Origin: UBA4615 sp046046245
GTDB taxonomy: Bacteria; Pseudomonadota; Gammaproteobacteria; Burkholderiales; Burkholderiaceae_E
Assembly: GCA_046046245.1 (NCBI GenBank)
Contig: JBJOKE010000054.1
Span: 98,855-162,854 of the forward strand
Length of the DNA stretch: 64,000 bases
Reading direction: 5' to 3'
Shown: one piece after another, positions 17,364 to 27,590 of the stretch
Layout: every line of letters begins with the position of its first letter
Numbering within the stretch: position 1 is the stretch's first letter
The notes under the pieces: model-generated
What the model was told of the DNA's origin: nothing
The model's input: the letters and a program-made list of their open reading frames with translations, nothing else
Database searches by the model: none
Made by a program: the position numbers and the translations under genes

Positions 17364-19512
17364 CGGGCGCGGCGTGCGCGTCGGCCTCGACCTCGACGAG
17401 GCAGTCGTAGAAGGTCGGCCCGCGCCCGAGGTCGGTCAGCGCCTGACCGGTGACCGCGTTGACGTTGTGTCCGCCGGGGGCGAGCTTCGGCCACCAGATC
17501 CCCCAGCCGACGGCCACGCCGGGCCGCGCGCGGTCGCTGACCCGCAGCCGCGCGAGGAACGCGCCGCGGTCGTTGAAGACCCGGACGCGGGCGCCGTCGG
17601 CCAGCCCGCGCGCCGCCGCGTCGGCCGGGTGCAGGTCCACCGCGGGCCCGCCCTCGGTGCGGCGCAGGCTGTCGACGTTGACGAAGGTCGAGTTCATGAA
17701 GTGCCGCGCCGGCGGCGAGATCATCTGCAGCGGATAGCGGGCCGCGAGGGCCGGATCGGCGTCGGGCGACTCGCGCGGCGGCAGGTGGTCGCCGAGCGGG
17801 TCGAGCCCCTGCGCGGCGAGCCGCGCGGAAACGAACTCGACCTTGCCCGAGGGCGTCGGGAAGCCGCCGTCGGCGAACGCGGCCTCGGGGACCGCGAGCT
17901 TCGCGAAACCGAGTCCGGACAGCGCGGCGAGCGCCGCGCGCTTGGCGGCCACGCGGTCGTGCGGATGGGCCGCGGCCGCGGCCGCGAGCGGCGCGGGCAG
18001 CCGGGGATCGTCGACGTCGAGGGCGTCGGCGGCCAGTTCCTCGTCGGACGCCCGCAGCGCGGGATGGTCGAGCCCCATCCGTGCGGCGAGCCGGCGGAAC
18101 ACCTCCGAGTTCGGCAGCGCCTGCCCGAGCGGCGCGATCGCCGGCCGGTTGACCAGCCACCAGCGGTGGCCGTAGGTCTTGTGCAGGTCGAAGTGCTCGA
18201 GCTGCGAGGTGGCGGGCAGCACCCAGTCGGCGTGGTCGGCGGTGTCGGTCATGAACTGCTCGATCACCACGGTGAACAGGTCCTCGCGCGCGAAGCCGCG
18301 GCGGACCCGCGTCGAGTCGGGCGCGACCGCCACCGGGTTCGAGTTCCAGACCACCAGCGCCTCGACGGGCGGATCGGCCGCGAGCAGCGCGTCGCCGATC
18401 GTCGACATGTTGATCGTCCGCGGGTTGCGGCCGGCGAGCAGGTCGGGCCGCTGCCAGGCGGCGACGTCGAGGTTGAAGTGCCCGCTCGCCGACAGCAGCA
18501 CGCCGCCGGCCGGGTGTCGCCAGGCGCCGACCAGCGCCGGCAGGCCGGCGACCAGCCGCACCGCGTTCGCGCCGCCGCGGGTGCGCTGCATCCCGTAGTT
18601 GAGCCGGATCGCGGCCGGCGCGAGCGTGCCGTAGTCGCGGGCGAGGTCGACGACCTGCGCGACCGGGATGCCGCAGGTCTCGGCCACGCGCTGCGGCGTC
18701 CACGCGTCCGCACGGGCGACCAGCGCGTCGAAGCCGACGGTGTGCGCATCGACCCAGGCGCGGTCGACGAGGCCCTGCCGGACCAGCTCACGGACCAGCC
18801 CCAGCGCGAGCGCGCCGTCGGTGCCCGGTCGCAGCGCGACGTGCACGTCGCACTTCTCGGCGGTGGCGGTCCGGTAGGGATCGATCGCGACCAGCTTCGC
18901 GCCGCCGCGCTTCGCCTGCTGCGCGAGCGCCCAGAAGTGGACCGAGGAGGTGATCGGGTTCGAGCCCCAGATCAGGATGAGCCGCGCGTCGGAGAAGCGC
19001 TCTACGTCCATGCCGACCGGCGCGCCGAGCGTGTACTGCAGCGCGGTCACGCCCGGCGACGAGCAGATGGTGCGGTCGAGCCGCGACGCGCCGAGCGCAT
19101 GGAAGACGCGCTGTCCCATGCCGTCGCCCTGCACGATGCCCATGGTGCCGGCGTAGCTGTAGGGCAGGATCCGCTGCGGATCGCGTGCCGCGATCGCGGA
19201 CAGGCGCGCGGCGATCGCGTCGAGGGCCTCGTCCCACGACGCCGGCTCGAATCGGCCCGAGCCCTTCGGACCGGTGCGCCGCAGCGGCACGGACAAGCGG
19301 TCGGGCGCATAGACGCGCTCGAGGTAGCGCGAGACCTTGGTGCACAGCGTCCCGGCGGTGGGCGGATGCTCGGGGTCGCCGGCGACGCGGACCGCGACGC
19401 CGTCGCGGACCGTGACGCGCAGCGCGCAGGTGTCCGGACAGTCGTGCGGACAGGCGCCGCGGACGACGCGCTCGCCCGCAGTGCCCGGGTTCTCGACGGG
19501 GTTGGCGGCCAT
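17344..19512 (-). CDS. Molybdopterin-dependent oxidoreductase (DMSO-reductase superfamily)
   Basis: A 722-residue catalytic subunit binding a bis-MGD molybdenum cofactor and one [4Fe-4S] cluster. The cluster cysteines are C21, C25, C29 (CPHDCPDTC) and C57. Aligned with formate dehydrogenase, C150 in RTICSSPGVTAL takes the place of the Mo-ligating Sec/Cys. The C-terminal cofactor-binding domain contains FMNSTFVNVDSLRRTEG and GHNVNAVTGQALTDLG. There is no Tat signal, so it is probably cytoplasmic, and no electron-transfer or membrane subunit is encoded nearby. It is divergent from the peptide-uptake operon over 44 bases and first in the minus-strand run that continues to 13931. Substrate unknown. 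Confidence 0.9.
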   Translation of the reverse strand: MAANPVENPGTAGERVVRGACPHDCPDTCALRVTVRDGVAVRVAGDPEHPPTAGTLCTKVSRYLERVYAPDRLSVPLRRTGPKGSGRFEPASWDEALDAIAARLSAIAARDPQRILPYSYAGTMGIVQGDGMGQRVFHALGASRLDRTICSSPGVTALQYTLGAPVGMDVERFSDARLILIWGSNPITSSVHFWALAQQAKRGGAKLVAIDPYRTATAEKCDVHVALRPGTDGALALGLVRELVRQGLVDRAWVDAHTVGFDALVARADAWTPQRVAETCGIPVAQVVDLARDYGTLAPAAIRLNYGMQRTRGGANAVRLVAGLPALVGAWRHPAGGVLLSASGHFNLDVAAWQRPDLLAGRNPRTINMSTIGDALLAADPPVEALVVWNSNPVAVAPDSTRVRRGFAREDLFTVVIEQFMTDTADHADWVLPATSQLEHFDLHKTYGHRWWLVNRPAIAPLGQALPNSEVFRRLAARMGLDHPALRASDEELAADALDVDDPRLPAPLAAAAAAHPHDRVAAKRAALAALSGLGFAKLAVPEAAFADGGFPTPSGKVEFVSARLAAQGLDPLGDHLPPRESPDADPALAARYPLQMISPPARHFMNSTFVNVDSLRRTEGGPAVDLHPADAAARGLADGARVRVFNDRGAFLARLRVSDRARPGVAVGWGIWWPKLAPGGHNVNAVTGQALTDLGRGPTFYDCLVEVEADAHAAPGAAADA

Positions 19513-19556
19513 GACCGCGATGTTAAGCTAATCGTTTTGGCGGGAGGCCCACGAAC
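19513..19556. promoter_or_regulatory. Divergent intergenic region, molybdoenzyme / peptide operon
   Basis: Only 44 bases separate the two divergent starts, so their promoters must overlap each other or the genes. The A/T-richest patch, GTTAAGCTAATCGTTTT (19521-19537), is the likely promoter core. GGGAGG at 19542-19547 is the ribosome site of the M20 gene, 9 bases before its ATG. Confidence 0.4.
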
Positions 19557-20753
19557 ATGATGCTGGCCGAAGGCATTCTCGAGCTCCAGTCCGAGATCCA
19601 GGCGATCCGGCGCGACATCCACGCCCACCCCGAGCTCAAGTACGAGGAGCACCGCACCGCCGGCGTCGTCGCCGCGAAGCTGCGGTCCTGGGGCATCGAG
19701 GTGACCGAGGGGCTCGGCGGGACCGGCCTCGTCGGGCGGCTCAGGCGCGGCACGTCCACCCGGGCGGTGGGCCTGCGCGCCGACATGGACGCCCTGCCGC
19801 TGCAGGAGCACAACGCGTTCGACCATGCGTCGAAGCACGCCGGGAAGATGCACGCCTGCGGCCACGACGGCCACACCGCGATGCTGCTCGCCGCGGCCAA
19901 GTGGCTGGCGACGCACGGCGGCTTCGACGGCACGGTGAACTTCATCTTCCAGCCGGCCGAGGAAGGCGGCGCCGGCGCGCAGAAGATGATCGACGACGGC
20001 CTGTTCGAGCGCTTCCCCTGCGACGCCGTCTTCGGCATCCACAACTGGCCGGGCGCCCCGGTGGGCACCTTCGCGCTGACCCCGGGCCCGCTGATGGCCG
20101 GCTCGAACGAGTTCGAGATCACGCTGCGCGGCAAGGGCGCGCACGCCGCGCTGCCGCACATGGGCGTGGACCCGGTGCTGGTCGCCACCCACCTCGTGCA
20201 GGCGCTGCAGTCGATCATCACCCGCAACAAGAAGCCGATCGACGCGGCGGTGCTGTCGGTGACCGAGATCCACGCCGGCGACGCGACCAACATCGTCCCC
20301 GACAGCGCGATCATCCGCGGCACGGTGCGCACCTTCTCGATCGAGGTGCTCGACCTGATCGAGGCGCGGATGAAGGCGCTGACCGAGCAGCTGCCGCCGG
20401 CCTTCGGCGCGACCGGCGCGCTGCACTTCCACCGCAACTACCCGCCGACGATCAACCACGAGAAGGAGGCGGCGTTCGCGGCCTCGGTGATGCGCGAGGT
20501 GGTCGGCGAGGAGAACGTCGACGACGCCTGCGAGCCGGTGATGGGCTCGGAGGACTTCGCCTTCATGCTGCAGGCCAGGCCCGGCTGCTACGCGTTCATC
20601 GGCAACGGCGACGGCGCCCATCGCGACCACGGCCACGGGCTGGGCCCGTGCACGCTGCACAACCCGAGCTACGACTTCAACGACGAGCTGATCCCGCTGG
20701 GCGGCAGCTACTGGGTGAAGCTCGTGCAGCGTTTCCTGCCGGTCACCGCGTGA
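19557..20753 (+). CDS. M20 family amidohydrolase (hippurate-hydrolase-like), copy 1
   Basis: A 398-residue M20D metallo-amidohydrolase that would cleave an N-acyl amino acid or similar amide in the cytoplasm. Metal-site motifs are complete: MHACGHDGHTAML near residues 98-110 (Cys, Asp and His ligands), FQPAEEGGAGA near 137-147, and the C-terminal EDFAFMLQARPG with the HNPSYDFND histidine. A dimerisation lid domain runs from about 185 to 300. The start is set by GGGAGG 9 bases upstream; a second ATG follows at once. It heads a nine-gene peptide import operon and has a clear paralogue at 21794-22990, the two differing mainly on the surface. Confidence 0.92.
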   Translation: MMLAEGILELQSEIQAIRRDIHAHPELKYEEHRTAGVVAAKLRSWGIEVTEGLGGTGLVGRLRRGTSTRAVGLRADMDALPLQEHNAFDHASKHAGKMHACGHDGHTAMLLAAAKWLATHGGFDGTVNFIFQPAEEGGAGAQKMIDDGLFERFPCDAVFGIHNWPGAPVGTFALTPGPLMAGSNEFEITLRGKGAHAALPHMGVDPVLVATHLVQALQSIITRNKKPIDAAVLSVTEIHAGDATNIVPDSAIIRGTVRTFSIEVLDLIEARMKALTEQLPPAFGATGALHFHRNYPPTINHEKEAAFAASVMREVVGEENVDDACEPVMGSEDFAFMLQARPGCYAFIGNGDGAHRDHGHGLGPCTLHNPSYDFNDELIPLGGSYWVKLVQRFLPVTA

Positions 20754-20790
20754 GGCTCCGGGTCGCGGTGCCGGCCGAGGGCCGCCGGCG

Positions 20791-21777
20791 ATGATGCTCG
20801 CGTTCATCGTGCGCCGCCTGGTGCAGGCGGTGGTCGTGATGCTGGTCGTCGCGTTCGTGTCCTTCTCGCTGTTCCAGTTCGTCGGCGACCCGGTCGTCGC
20901 GATGCTCGGCCAGGACGCCACCCCCGAGCAGCGGGCCGACCTGCGCCGCGATCTCGGCCTCGACGACCCGATCCCGGTCCAGTTCCTGACCTTCGTCAGG
21001 AACGCGGCGCAGGGCGACTTCGGCCTGTCCTATCGGCAGGGCCGCAAGGTCAGCACGCTGATCCAGGAGCGGCTGCCGGCCACGCTCGAGCTGTCGCTCG
21101 CCGCGGCCGCGATCGCGCTCGCGGTCGGCGTGCCGATGGGGGTCTACACCGCGCTGCGGCGCAAGGGCGTGCTCGCGAACGTCTTCCTCGCGGTCTCGCT
21201 GATCGGCGTGTCGCTGCCCACCTTCCTGATCGGCATCCTGCTGATCCTGGTCTTCGCGGTGCTGCTCGGGTGGCTGCCCTCGTTCGGCCGCGGCGATACC
21301 GTGGACCTCGGCTGGTGGAGCACCGGGCTGCTGACCGCCGACGGCTGGTCGCACCTGATCCTGCCGTCGATCACGCTCGCGCTGTTCCAGATGACGCTGA
21401 TCATGCGGCTGGTGCGCAGCGAGATGCTCGAGGTGCTGCGGACCGACTACATCAAGTTCGCCCGAGCCCGGGGCCTGTCCGATCGCGCGGTCTACTTCGG
21501 CCACGCGCTGAAGAACACGCTGGTGCCGGTGATCACCATCACCGGCCTGCAGCTCGGCGCGATCATCGCCTTCGCGATCATCACCGAGACGGTGTTCCAG
21601 TGGCCCGGCATGGGGCTGCTGTTCATCCAGTCGGTGCAGGTCGCCGACATCCCGATCATGGCCGCCTACCTGTGCCTGATCGCGCTGATCTTCGTCACGA
21701 TCAACCTCGTGGTCGACCTGCTCTACTTCGTGGTCGATCCGCGGCTGCGCGTCGAACGCAGCGGCGCCGCCCACTGA
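20791..21777 (+). CDS. ABC transporter permease, DppB type
   Basis: A 328-residue inner-membrane permease of the dipeptide/oligopeptide/nickel importer family. The N-terminal helix (FIVRRLVQAVVVMLVVAFVS) and the DATPEQRADLRRDLGLDDP periplasmic stretch are typical of DppB, as is the loop YIKFARARGLSDRAVYFGHA, the EAA-like motif that docks the ATPases. Six membrane spans are predicted. It follows the first M20 gene by 37 bases and is separated from its partner DppC by a second M20 gene and the binding protein, an unusual order. Confidence 0.93.
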   Translation: MMLAFIVRRLVQAVVVMLVVAFVSFSLFQFVGDPVVAMLGQDATPEQRADLRRDLGLDDPIPVQFLTFVRNAAQGDFGLSYRQGRKVSTLIQERLPATLELSLAAAAIALAVGVPMGVYTALRRKGVLANVFLAVSLIGVSLPTFLIGILLILVFAVLLGWLPSFGRGDTVDLGWWSTGLLTADGWSHLILPSITLALFQMTLIMRLVRSEMLEVLRTDYIKFARARGLSDRAVYFGHALKNTLVPVITITGLQLGAIIAFAIITETVFQWPGMGLLFIQSVQVADIPIMAAYLCLIALIFVTINLVVDLLYFVVDPRLRVERSGAAH

Positions 21778-21793
21778 GCCCCCGTCCGCGCCC

Positions 21794-22990
21794 ATGTACC
21801 TCGCCGACCATCCCGCGGTCGCCGGCCTCCGGGCCTGGCAGGCCGAGCTCGCCTCGATCCGCCGCGAGATCCATCGCCAGCCCGAGCTGGGCTTCGAGGA
21901 GACGCTGACCTCGGCGCTGGTGGCCCGCGAGCTCGAGCGCTACGGCGTCGACGAGATCCACCGCGGGCTGGGCCGGACGGGCGTGGTCGGGGTGATCCGC
22001 GGCGAGCGCAGCGGGAGCGGGCGCACCGTGGGCCTGCGCGCCGACATGGACGCGCTGCCGATGCCCGAGGAGAACGACTTCGAGCACCGCTCGGCCGTGC
22101 CCGGGAAGATGCACGCCTGCGGTCATGACGGCCACACCGCGATGCTGCTGGGCGCGGCCCGCTGGCTCGCGCGCACACGCCGCTTCGACGGCACCGTCCA
22201 CCTGATCTTCCAGCCCGGCGAGGAGGGCTACGCCGGTGCCCGCGCGATGATCCAGGACGGCCTCTTCGAGCGCTTCCCCTGCGACGCGGTCTACGCGATG
22301 CACAACTGGCCGGGCCTGGAGCCCGGCATGATCGCCGTCAAGCCCGGCCCGATGATGGCCGCCGCCGACCGGGTCACGATCACCGTCGAGGGCAAGGGGG
22401 GCCACGGCGCGCATGCCTACCTCGCGATCGACCCGGTGGTGGTCGCCGCGCACGTGATCACCGCCGCCCAGTCGATCGTCAGCCGCAACGTCGGTCCGCT
22501 CGACTCGGCCGTGGTCAGCCTGTGCTCGATCCAGGCCGGCCATCCGGCGGCGATGAGCGTGATCCCGCGCGAGGCCGTCATCACCGGCACCGTCCGCTCG
22601 TTCCGCGCCGCCACGCAGGACATGATCGAGCAGCGGCTGACCCAGCTGGCCGAGCAGGTCGCCGCGGGCTTCGGCGCGCGCGCCGTGGTCAGGTACGAGC
22701 GGATGTACCCGGCGACGATCAACAGCCGCGACGAGGCCGAGTTCGGCGCCAGCGTGGCCGAGGAGCTGGTCGGCGCCGAGCGCACGATCCGCGACCTCGA
22801 GCCCAGCATGGGCGCCGAGGACTTCGCCTTCATGCTGGAGAAGCGCCCGGGCGCCTATTTCCGCATCGGCCAGGGCGGCGCAGAATCCGGCTGTTTCCTG
22901 CACAACCCGAAGTACGACTTCAACGACGAGATCCTGCCGCTCGGGGCGGCGCTGTTCGTCCGGCTGGCCGAGCGCTCGCTGCCGCTCTGA
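21794..22990 (+). CDS. M20 family amidohydrolase, copy 2
   Basis: A 398-residue paralogue of the first M20 enzyme, with the same motifs: MHACGHDGHTAML, FQPGEEGYAGA, and EDFAFMLEKRPG followed by HNPKYDFNDE. It has a short extra N-terminal segment (MYLADHPAVAGLRAWQAELA), and differs around the lid domain (SLCSIQAGHPAAMSVIPRE), which may change the acyl or side-chain preference. Copy 1 carries the common 'GDATNIVPD' there, while this copy has 'GHPAAMSVIPR'. It starts 16 bases after the permease stop. Two adjacent amidohydrolases inside a peptide importer suggest that the imported substrate is hydrolysed on arrival. Confidence 0.92.
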   Translation: MYLADHPAVAGLRAWQAELASIRREIHRQPELGFEETLTSALVARELERYGVDEIHRGLGRTGVVGVIRGERSGSGRTVGLRADMDALPMPEENDFEHRSAVPGKMHACGHDGHTAMLLGAARWLARTRRFDGTVHLIFQPGEEGYAGARAMIQDGLFERFPCDAVYAMHNWPGLEPGMIAVKPGPMMAAADRVTITVEGKGGHGAHAYLAIDPVVVAAHVITAAQSIVSRNVGPLDSAVVSLCSIQAGHPAAMSVIPREAVITGTVRSFRAATQDMIEQRLTQLAEQVAAGFGARAVVRYERMYPATINSRDEAEFGASVAEELVGAERTIRDLEPSMGAEDFAFMLEKRPGAYFRIGQGGAESGCFLHNPKYDFNDEILPLGAALFVRLAERSLPL

Positions 22991-23044
22991 GCCCGGCGGC
23001 ACGTCCCACGCCCCGCGCGACGCACACAGACAGGGAGAGCCGCC

Positions 23045-24613
23045 TTGTTCCGACCGAACCGCTTCGCCGTCGCGCTCGCCGCCGCGCTGCTCGCGGCGAG
23101 CGTCCACGCGAAGACGCTGCGCACCGCCGACCAGGGCGACGCGGTGTCGATGGACCCGCATTCGCTGAACGAGACGACGCAGCTGGGCTTCACCGGCAAC
23201 GTGTACGAGCCGCTGGTCACCCGCGACACGCAGCTGAGGCTCGCGCCCGGCCTCGCCACCTCGTGGAAGCAGACCTCGCCGACCGTCTGGCGCTTCGAGC
23301 TGCGCCGCGGCGTGAGCTTCCACGACGGCAGCCCGTTCACCGCCGACGACGTGGTCTTCTCGTTCGCCCGCGGCGCCGACCCGGGCTCCGACATGCGCGG
23401 CGTGACCGGACCGGTCAAGGAGGTCCGCAAGGTCGACGAGCACACGGTCGAGGTCGTGACGACCACGCCGCAGCCGATCCTGCCCGACGCGCTCACCAGC
23501 TTCTACATGATGAGCAAGACCTGGTGCGAGACGAACGGCGCCACGAAGCCGGTCGACAAGCGCAAGGGCCTCGAGAACGCGGCCTCCGTCCGCGCGAACG
23601 GCACCGGCCCGTTCCGGCTGCGCTCGCGCGAGCCGGGCGTGCGCACCGTGCTCGTGCGCAACCCGCAGTACTGGGGCAAGGTCGAGGGCAACGTGACCGA
23701 GGTGGTCTGGACCCCGATCGGCAACGACGCGACGCGCGTCGCCGCGCTGAAGTCGGGCGAGATCCAGCTGATGCAGCCGGTGCCGGTGCAGGACGTCGAC
23801 CGGCTGAAGACCGACCCGAACATCAAGGTCATGCAGGGGCCCGAGCTGCGGACGATCTTCCTCGGGATGGACAGCAGGCGCGACGAGCTGCTCTACTCGA
23901 ACGTCAAGGGCAGGAACCCGTTCAAGGACAGGCGCGTCCGCCAGGCCGTCTTCCAGGCGATCGACATCGAGGCGATCCGCACGCGGATCATGCGCGGCGC
24001 GGCGACGCCGACGAACCTGATGATCGGCCCGGGCGTCAACGGCTTCAGCGCCGAGCTGAACAGGCGCCCGCCCCACGACCCCGAGGCCTCGAGGAAGCTG
24101 CTGGCCGACGCCGGGTATCCGAACGGCTTCGAGGTCCGGATGAACTGCCCGAACGACCGCTACGTGAACGACGGCGAGATCTGCCAGGCGGTGGCCGGCA
24201 TGCTCGCGCGCGTCGGCGTGAAGGTGAACCTCGAGGCCGAGACCAAGAACACCTACTTCCCGAAGATCCTGTCGCGCAACACCTCGTTCTACCTGCTCGG
24301 CTGGACGCCCACGACCTACGACGCGCACAACACGCTGTACAACATCATGGCCACGCCGCAGGGCGGCCAGGGCGTGTTCAACCTCGGCAGCTGGTCGAAC
24401 CCCCGCTTCGACGAGCTGACCACCGCGGTCGGCACCGAGACCGACCAGGCCCGGCGCAACGCGATGATCGCCGAGGCGATGAAGCTCCACGCCGAGGACT
24501 TCGGCCACATCCCGCTGCACCAGCAGGCGCTGGCCTGGGCGACGCGCAGGAACGTGACCATCGTCCAGCGCGCCGACAACATCATCCTGTACCGCTACGC
24601 GACCGTCGACTGA
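23045..24613 (+). CDS. ABC transporter substrate-binding protein (SBP_bac_5, peptide type)
   Basis: A 522-residue periplasmic binding protein of the DppA/OppA family, which delivers peptides or related ligands to the DppBC permease. A Sec signal spans residues 1-22 (ending SVHA, mature KTLRTADQGD). The family signature WRFELRRGVSFHDGSPFTADDVVFS is at about 79-103, and RVRQAVFQAIDIEAI marks the second lobe. TTG 23045 is chosen as start because AGGGAGAG lies 6 bases upstream and the signal peptide fits from there. Placement between the second M20 gene and dppC means it belongs to the same transport unit. Confidence 0.92.
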   Translation: MFRPNRFAVALAAALLAASVHAKTLRTADQGDAVSMDPHSLNETTQLGFTGNVYEPLVTRDTQLRLAPGLATSWKQTSPTVWRFELRRGVSFHDGSPFTADDVVFSFARGADPGSDMRGVTGPVKEVRKVDEHTVEVVTTTPQPILPDALTSFYMMSKTWCETNGATKPVDKRKGLENAASVRANGTGPFRLRSREPGVRTVLVRNPQYWGKVEGNVTEVVWTPIGNDATRVAALKSGEIQLMQPVPVQDVDRLKTDPNIKVMQGPELRTIFLGMDSRRDELLYSNVKGRNPFKDRRVRQAVFQAIDIEAIRTRIMRGAATPTNLMIGPGVNGFSAELNRRPPHDPEASRKLLADAGYPNGFEVRMNCPNDRYVNDGEICQAVAGMLARVGVKVNLEAETKNTYFPKILSRNTSFYLLGWTPTTYDAHNTLYNIMATPQGGQGVFNLGSWSNPRFDELTTAVGTETDQARRNAMIAEAMKLHAEDFGHIPLHQQALAWATRRNVTIVQRADNIILYRYATVD

Positions 24614-24625
24614 CACCGTCCCCCG

Positions 24626-25546
24626 ATGAGCACCTCCGCCCTCGCGCGTTTCCTCGACGGAGACGTCTTCCACAGCTTCAAGTCCAGCCCGGTGGCGGTG
24701 GGGGCCGCCGCGGTCGCGGCCGTCATGGTCCTGGGCGCGGTGCTCGCGCCCTGGATCGCGCCCACCGACCCGTTCGACCTGAAGAACCTCGACCTCAACA
24801 ACTCGCTGCTGCCGCCGGCGTGGTCCGAGCAGGGCCAGCGGGGCTTCCCGCTGGGCACCGACGACCAGGGGCGCGACGTGCTGTCGACGATCCTCTACGG
24901 CTCGCGGATCTCGCTGCTGGTGGGACTCGCGTCGGTGGCCTTCGCGATGGTGCTGGGCGTGGGGCTCGGGCTGCTGTCGGGCTACCTCGGCGGGCGGCTC
25001 GACGCGTTCATCATGCGCGTGGCCGACGTGCAGCTGTCGTTCCCGGCGATCCTGATCGCGCTGCTGATCAACGGCGTGGCGCGGGCCGCGCTGCCGGCCG
25101 ATGCGAACATCGACGCGATGGCGCTCGCGGTGCTGATCGGCTCGATCGGACTGGCGAACTGGGTGCAGTACGCACGCACCGTCCGCGGCTCGACGATGGT
25201 CGAGAAGAACAAGGAGTACGTGCAGGCCGCGCGCGTGATCGGCGTGGGTCCGGTCACGATCATGCTGCGCCACGTGCTGCCGAACGTGCTCGGCCCGGTG
25301 CTGGTGATCGGCACCATCAACGTGGCCACCGCGATCATCACCGAGGCGACGCTGTCCTTCCTCGGCGTGGGCGTGCCGCCGACCTCGCCGTCGCTCGGCA
25401 CGATGATCAACAACGGCAACAACTTCCTCTACTCGGGCGAATGGTGGCTGGTGATCTTCCCCGGCGGCGCGCTGATCCTGCTGTGCATGTCGGTGAACCT
25501 GCTCGGCGACTGGCTGCGCGACGCGCTGAACCCGAAGCTGCAGTGA
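24626..25546 (+). CDS. ABC transporter permease, DppC type
   Basis: A 306-residue second permease, with the N-terminal DppC segment (FHSFKSSPVAVGAAAVAAV, first span), the periplasmic GFPLGTDDQGRDVLSTILYG motif found in nearly all DppC proteins, and the EAA-type loop EYVQAARVIGVGPVTIMLRH near residues 193-212. About six spans are predicted. It begins 12 bases after the binding-protein stop and forms the channel with DppB. Confidence 0.93.
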   Translation: MSTSALARFLDGDVFHSFKSSPVAVGAAAVAAVMVLGAVLAPWIAPTDPFDLKNLDLNNSLLPPAWSEQGQRGFPLGTDDQGRDVLSTILYGSRISLLVGLASVAFAMVLGVGLGLLSGYLGGRLDAFIMRVADVQLSFPAILIALLINGVARAALPADANIDAMALAVLIGSIGLANWVQYARTVRGSTMVEKNKEYVQAARVIGVGPVTIMLRHVLPNVLGPVLVIGTINVATAIITEATLSFLGVGVPPTSPSLGTMINNGNNFLYSGEWWLVIFPGGALILLCMSVNLLGDWLRDALNPKLQ

Positions 25547-25556
25547 GCACGACACG

Positions 25557-26539
<983 letters not shown>

Positions 26540-26543
<4 letters not shown>

Positions 26544-27586
26544 GCGCGGTGCAGGGGTCCCGGTCCGAGGGCACGGCCGCGCAGGTCGGCGCCGGCGAGC
26601 CGCTGGTCGTCGTCGACGACATCGCGAAGGTCTTCGACGTCTCGCCACCGTGGCTGAACCGCGTGATCGAGCGCAAGCCCCGGACGCTGCTGCGCGCGGT
26701 CGACGGCGTGAGCTTCGAGATCGCGCGCGGCGAGACGCTCGCGCTGGTCGGCGAGTCGGGCTGCGGCAAGTCGACCGTCGCCCGGATGCTGGTCGGGCTC
26801 TACGCGACCTCGCGCGGCTCGATCCGTTTCGAGGGCGCCGACATCGCGACGATGGGCACGGCGGCCGGGCGCTCGATGCGCTCGAAGCTGCAGATGATCT
26901 TCCAGGATCCGTACGCGAGCCTGAACCCGCGCTGGAAGGTCGCCGACATCATCGCCGAGCCGATCCGCGTGCACCGGCTGATCTCGGGCGAGGACGCGAT
27001 CCGTGCGCGGGTCGGCGACCTGCTGCGGCACGTGGGCCTCGCCCCCGCCGACGCCGAGAAGTATCCGCACCAGTTCTCCGGCGGCCAGCGCCAGCGGCTG
27101 TCGATCGCACGGGCGCTGGCCTCGCAGCCGCAGTTCCTCGTCTGCGACGAACCGACCTCGGCGCTCGACGTGTCGGTGCAGGCGCAGGTGCTGAACCTGA
27201 TGCGCGAGATCCAGCGCGAGGACGGGCTGACCTACCTGTTCATCTCGCACAACCTCGCGGTGGTCCACCACGTCAGCGACCGGGTGGGCGTGATGTACCT
27301 CGGCCGCATCGTCGAGCTCGCGCCCAAGCGGACGCTGTTCGCGACGCCGCGCCATCCGTACACGCGGATGCTGCTCGACGCGATCCCGGACATGGCGATG
27401 ACCGGCAAGTCGCGCACGCCGGTGGCCGGCGAGGTGCCCAACCCGCTGAACCCGCCGACGGGCTGCACGTTCCACCCGCGCTGCCCGCTGGCGAACGCGC
27501 GCTGCAAGGCCGAGCGGCCGCTGCTGCGGCGCCTCGACGACGGGGCGCAGGTGGCCTGCCACGCGGTCGAGGAAGGACGGGGCTGA
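26540..27586 (+). CDS. Peptide ABC transporter ATP-binding protein, DppF type
   Basis: A 348-residue ATPase partner of the DppD protein. Walker A is GESGCGKST near residues 71-79, the signature is FSGGQRQR, Walker B is FLVCDEPTSALD and the H-loop is FISHNLAVVHH. The C-terminal extension again has a cysteine motif, CTFHPRCPLANARC. The insert VFDVSPPWLNRVIERKPRTLLRAVDGVSF near residues 31-59 is the DppF-type N-terminus. ATG 26540 overlaps the dppD stop, and GGAGG lies 5 bases before it. Confidence 0.94.
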
Positions 27587-27590
27587 GGCC

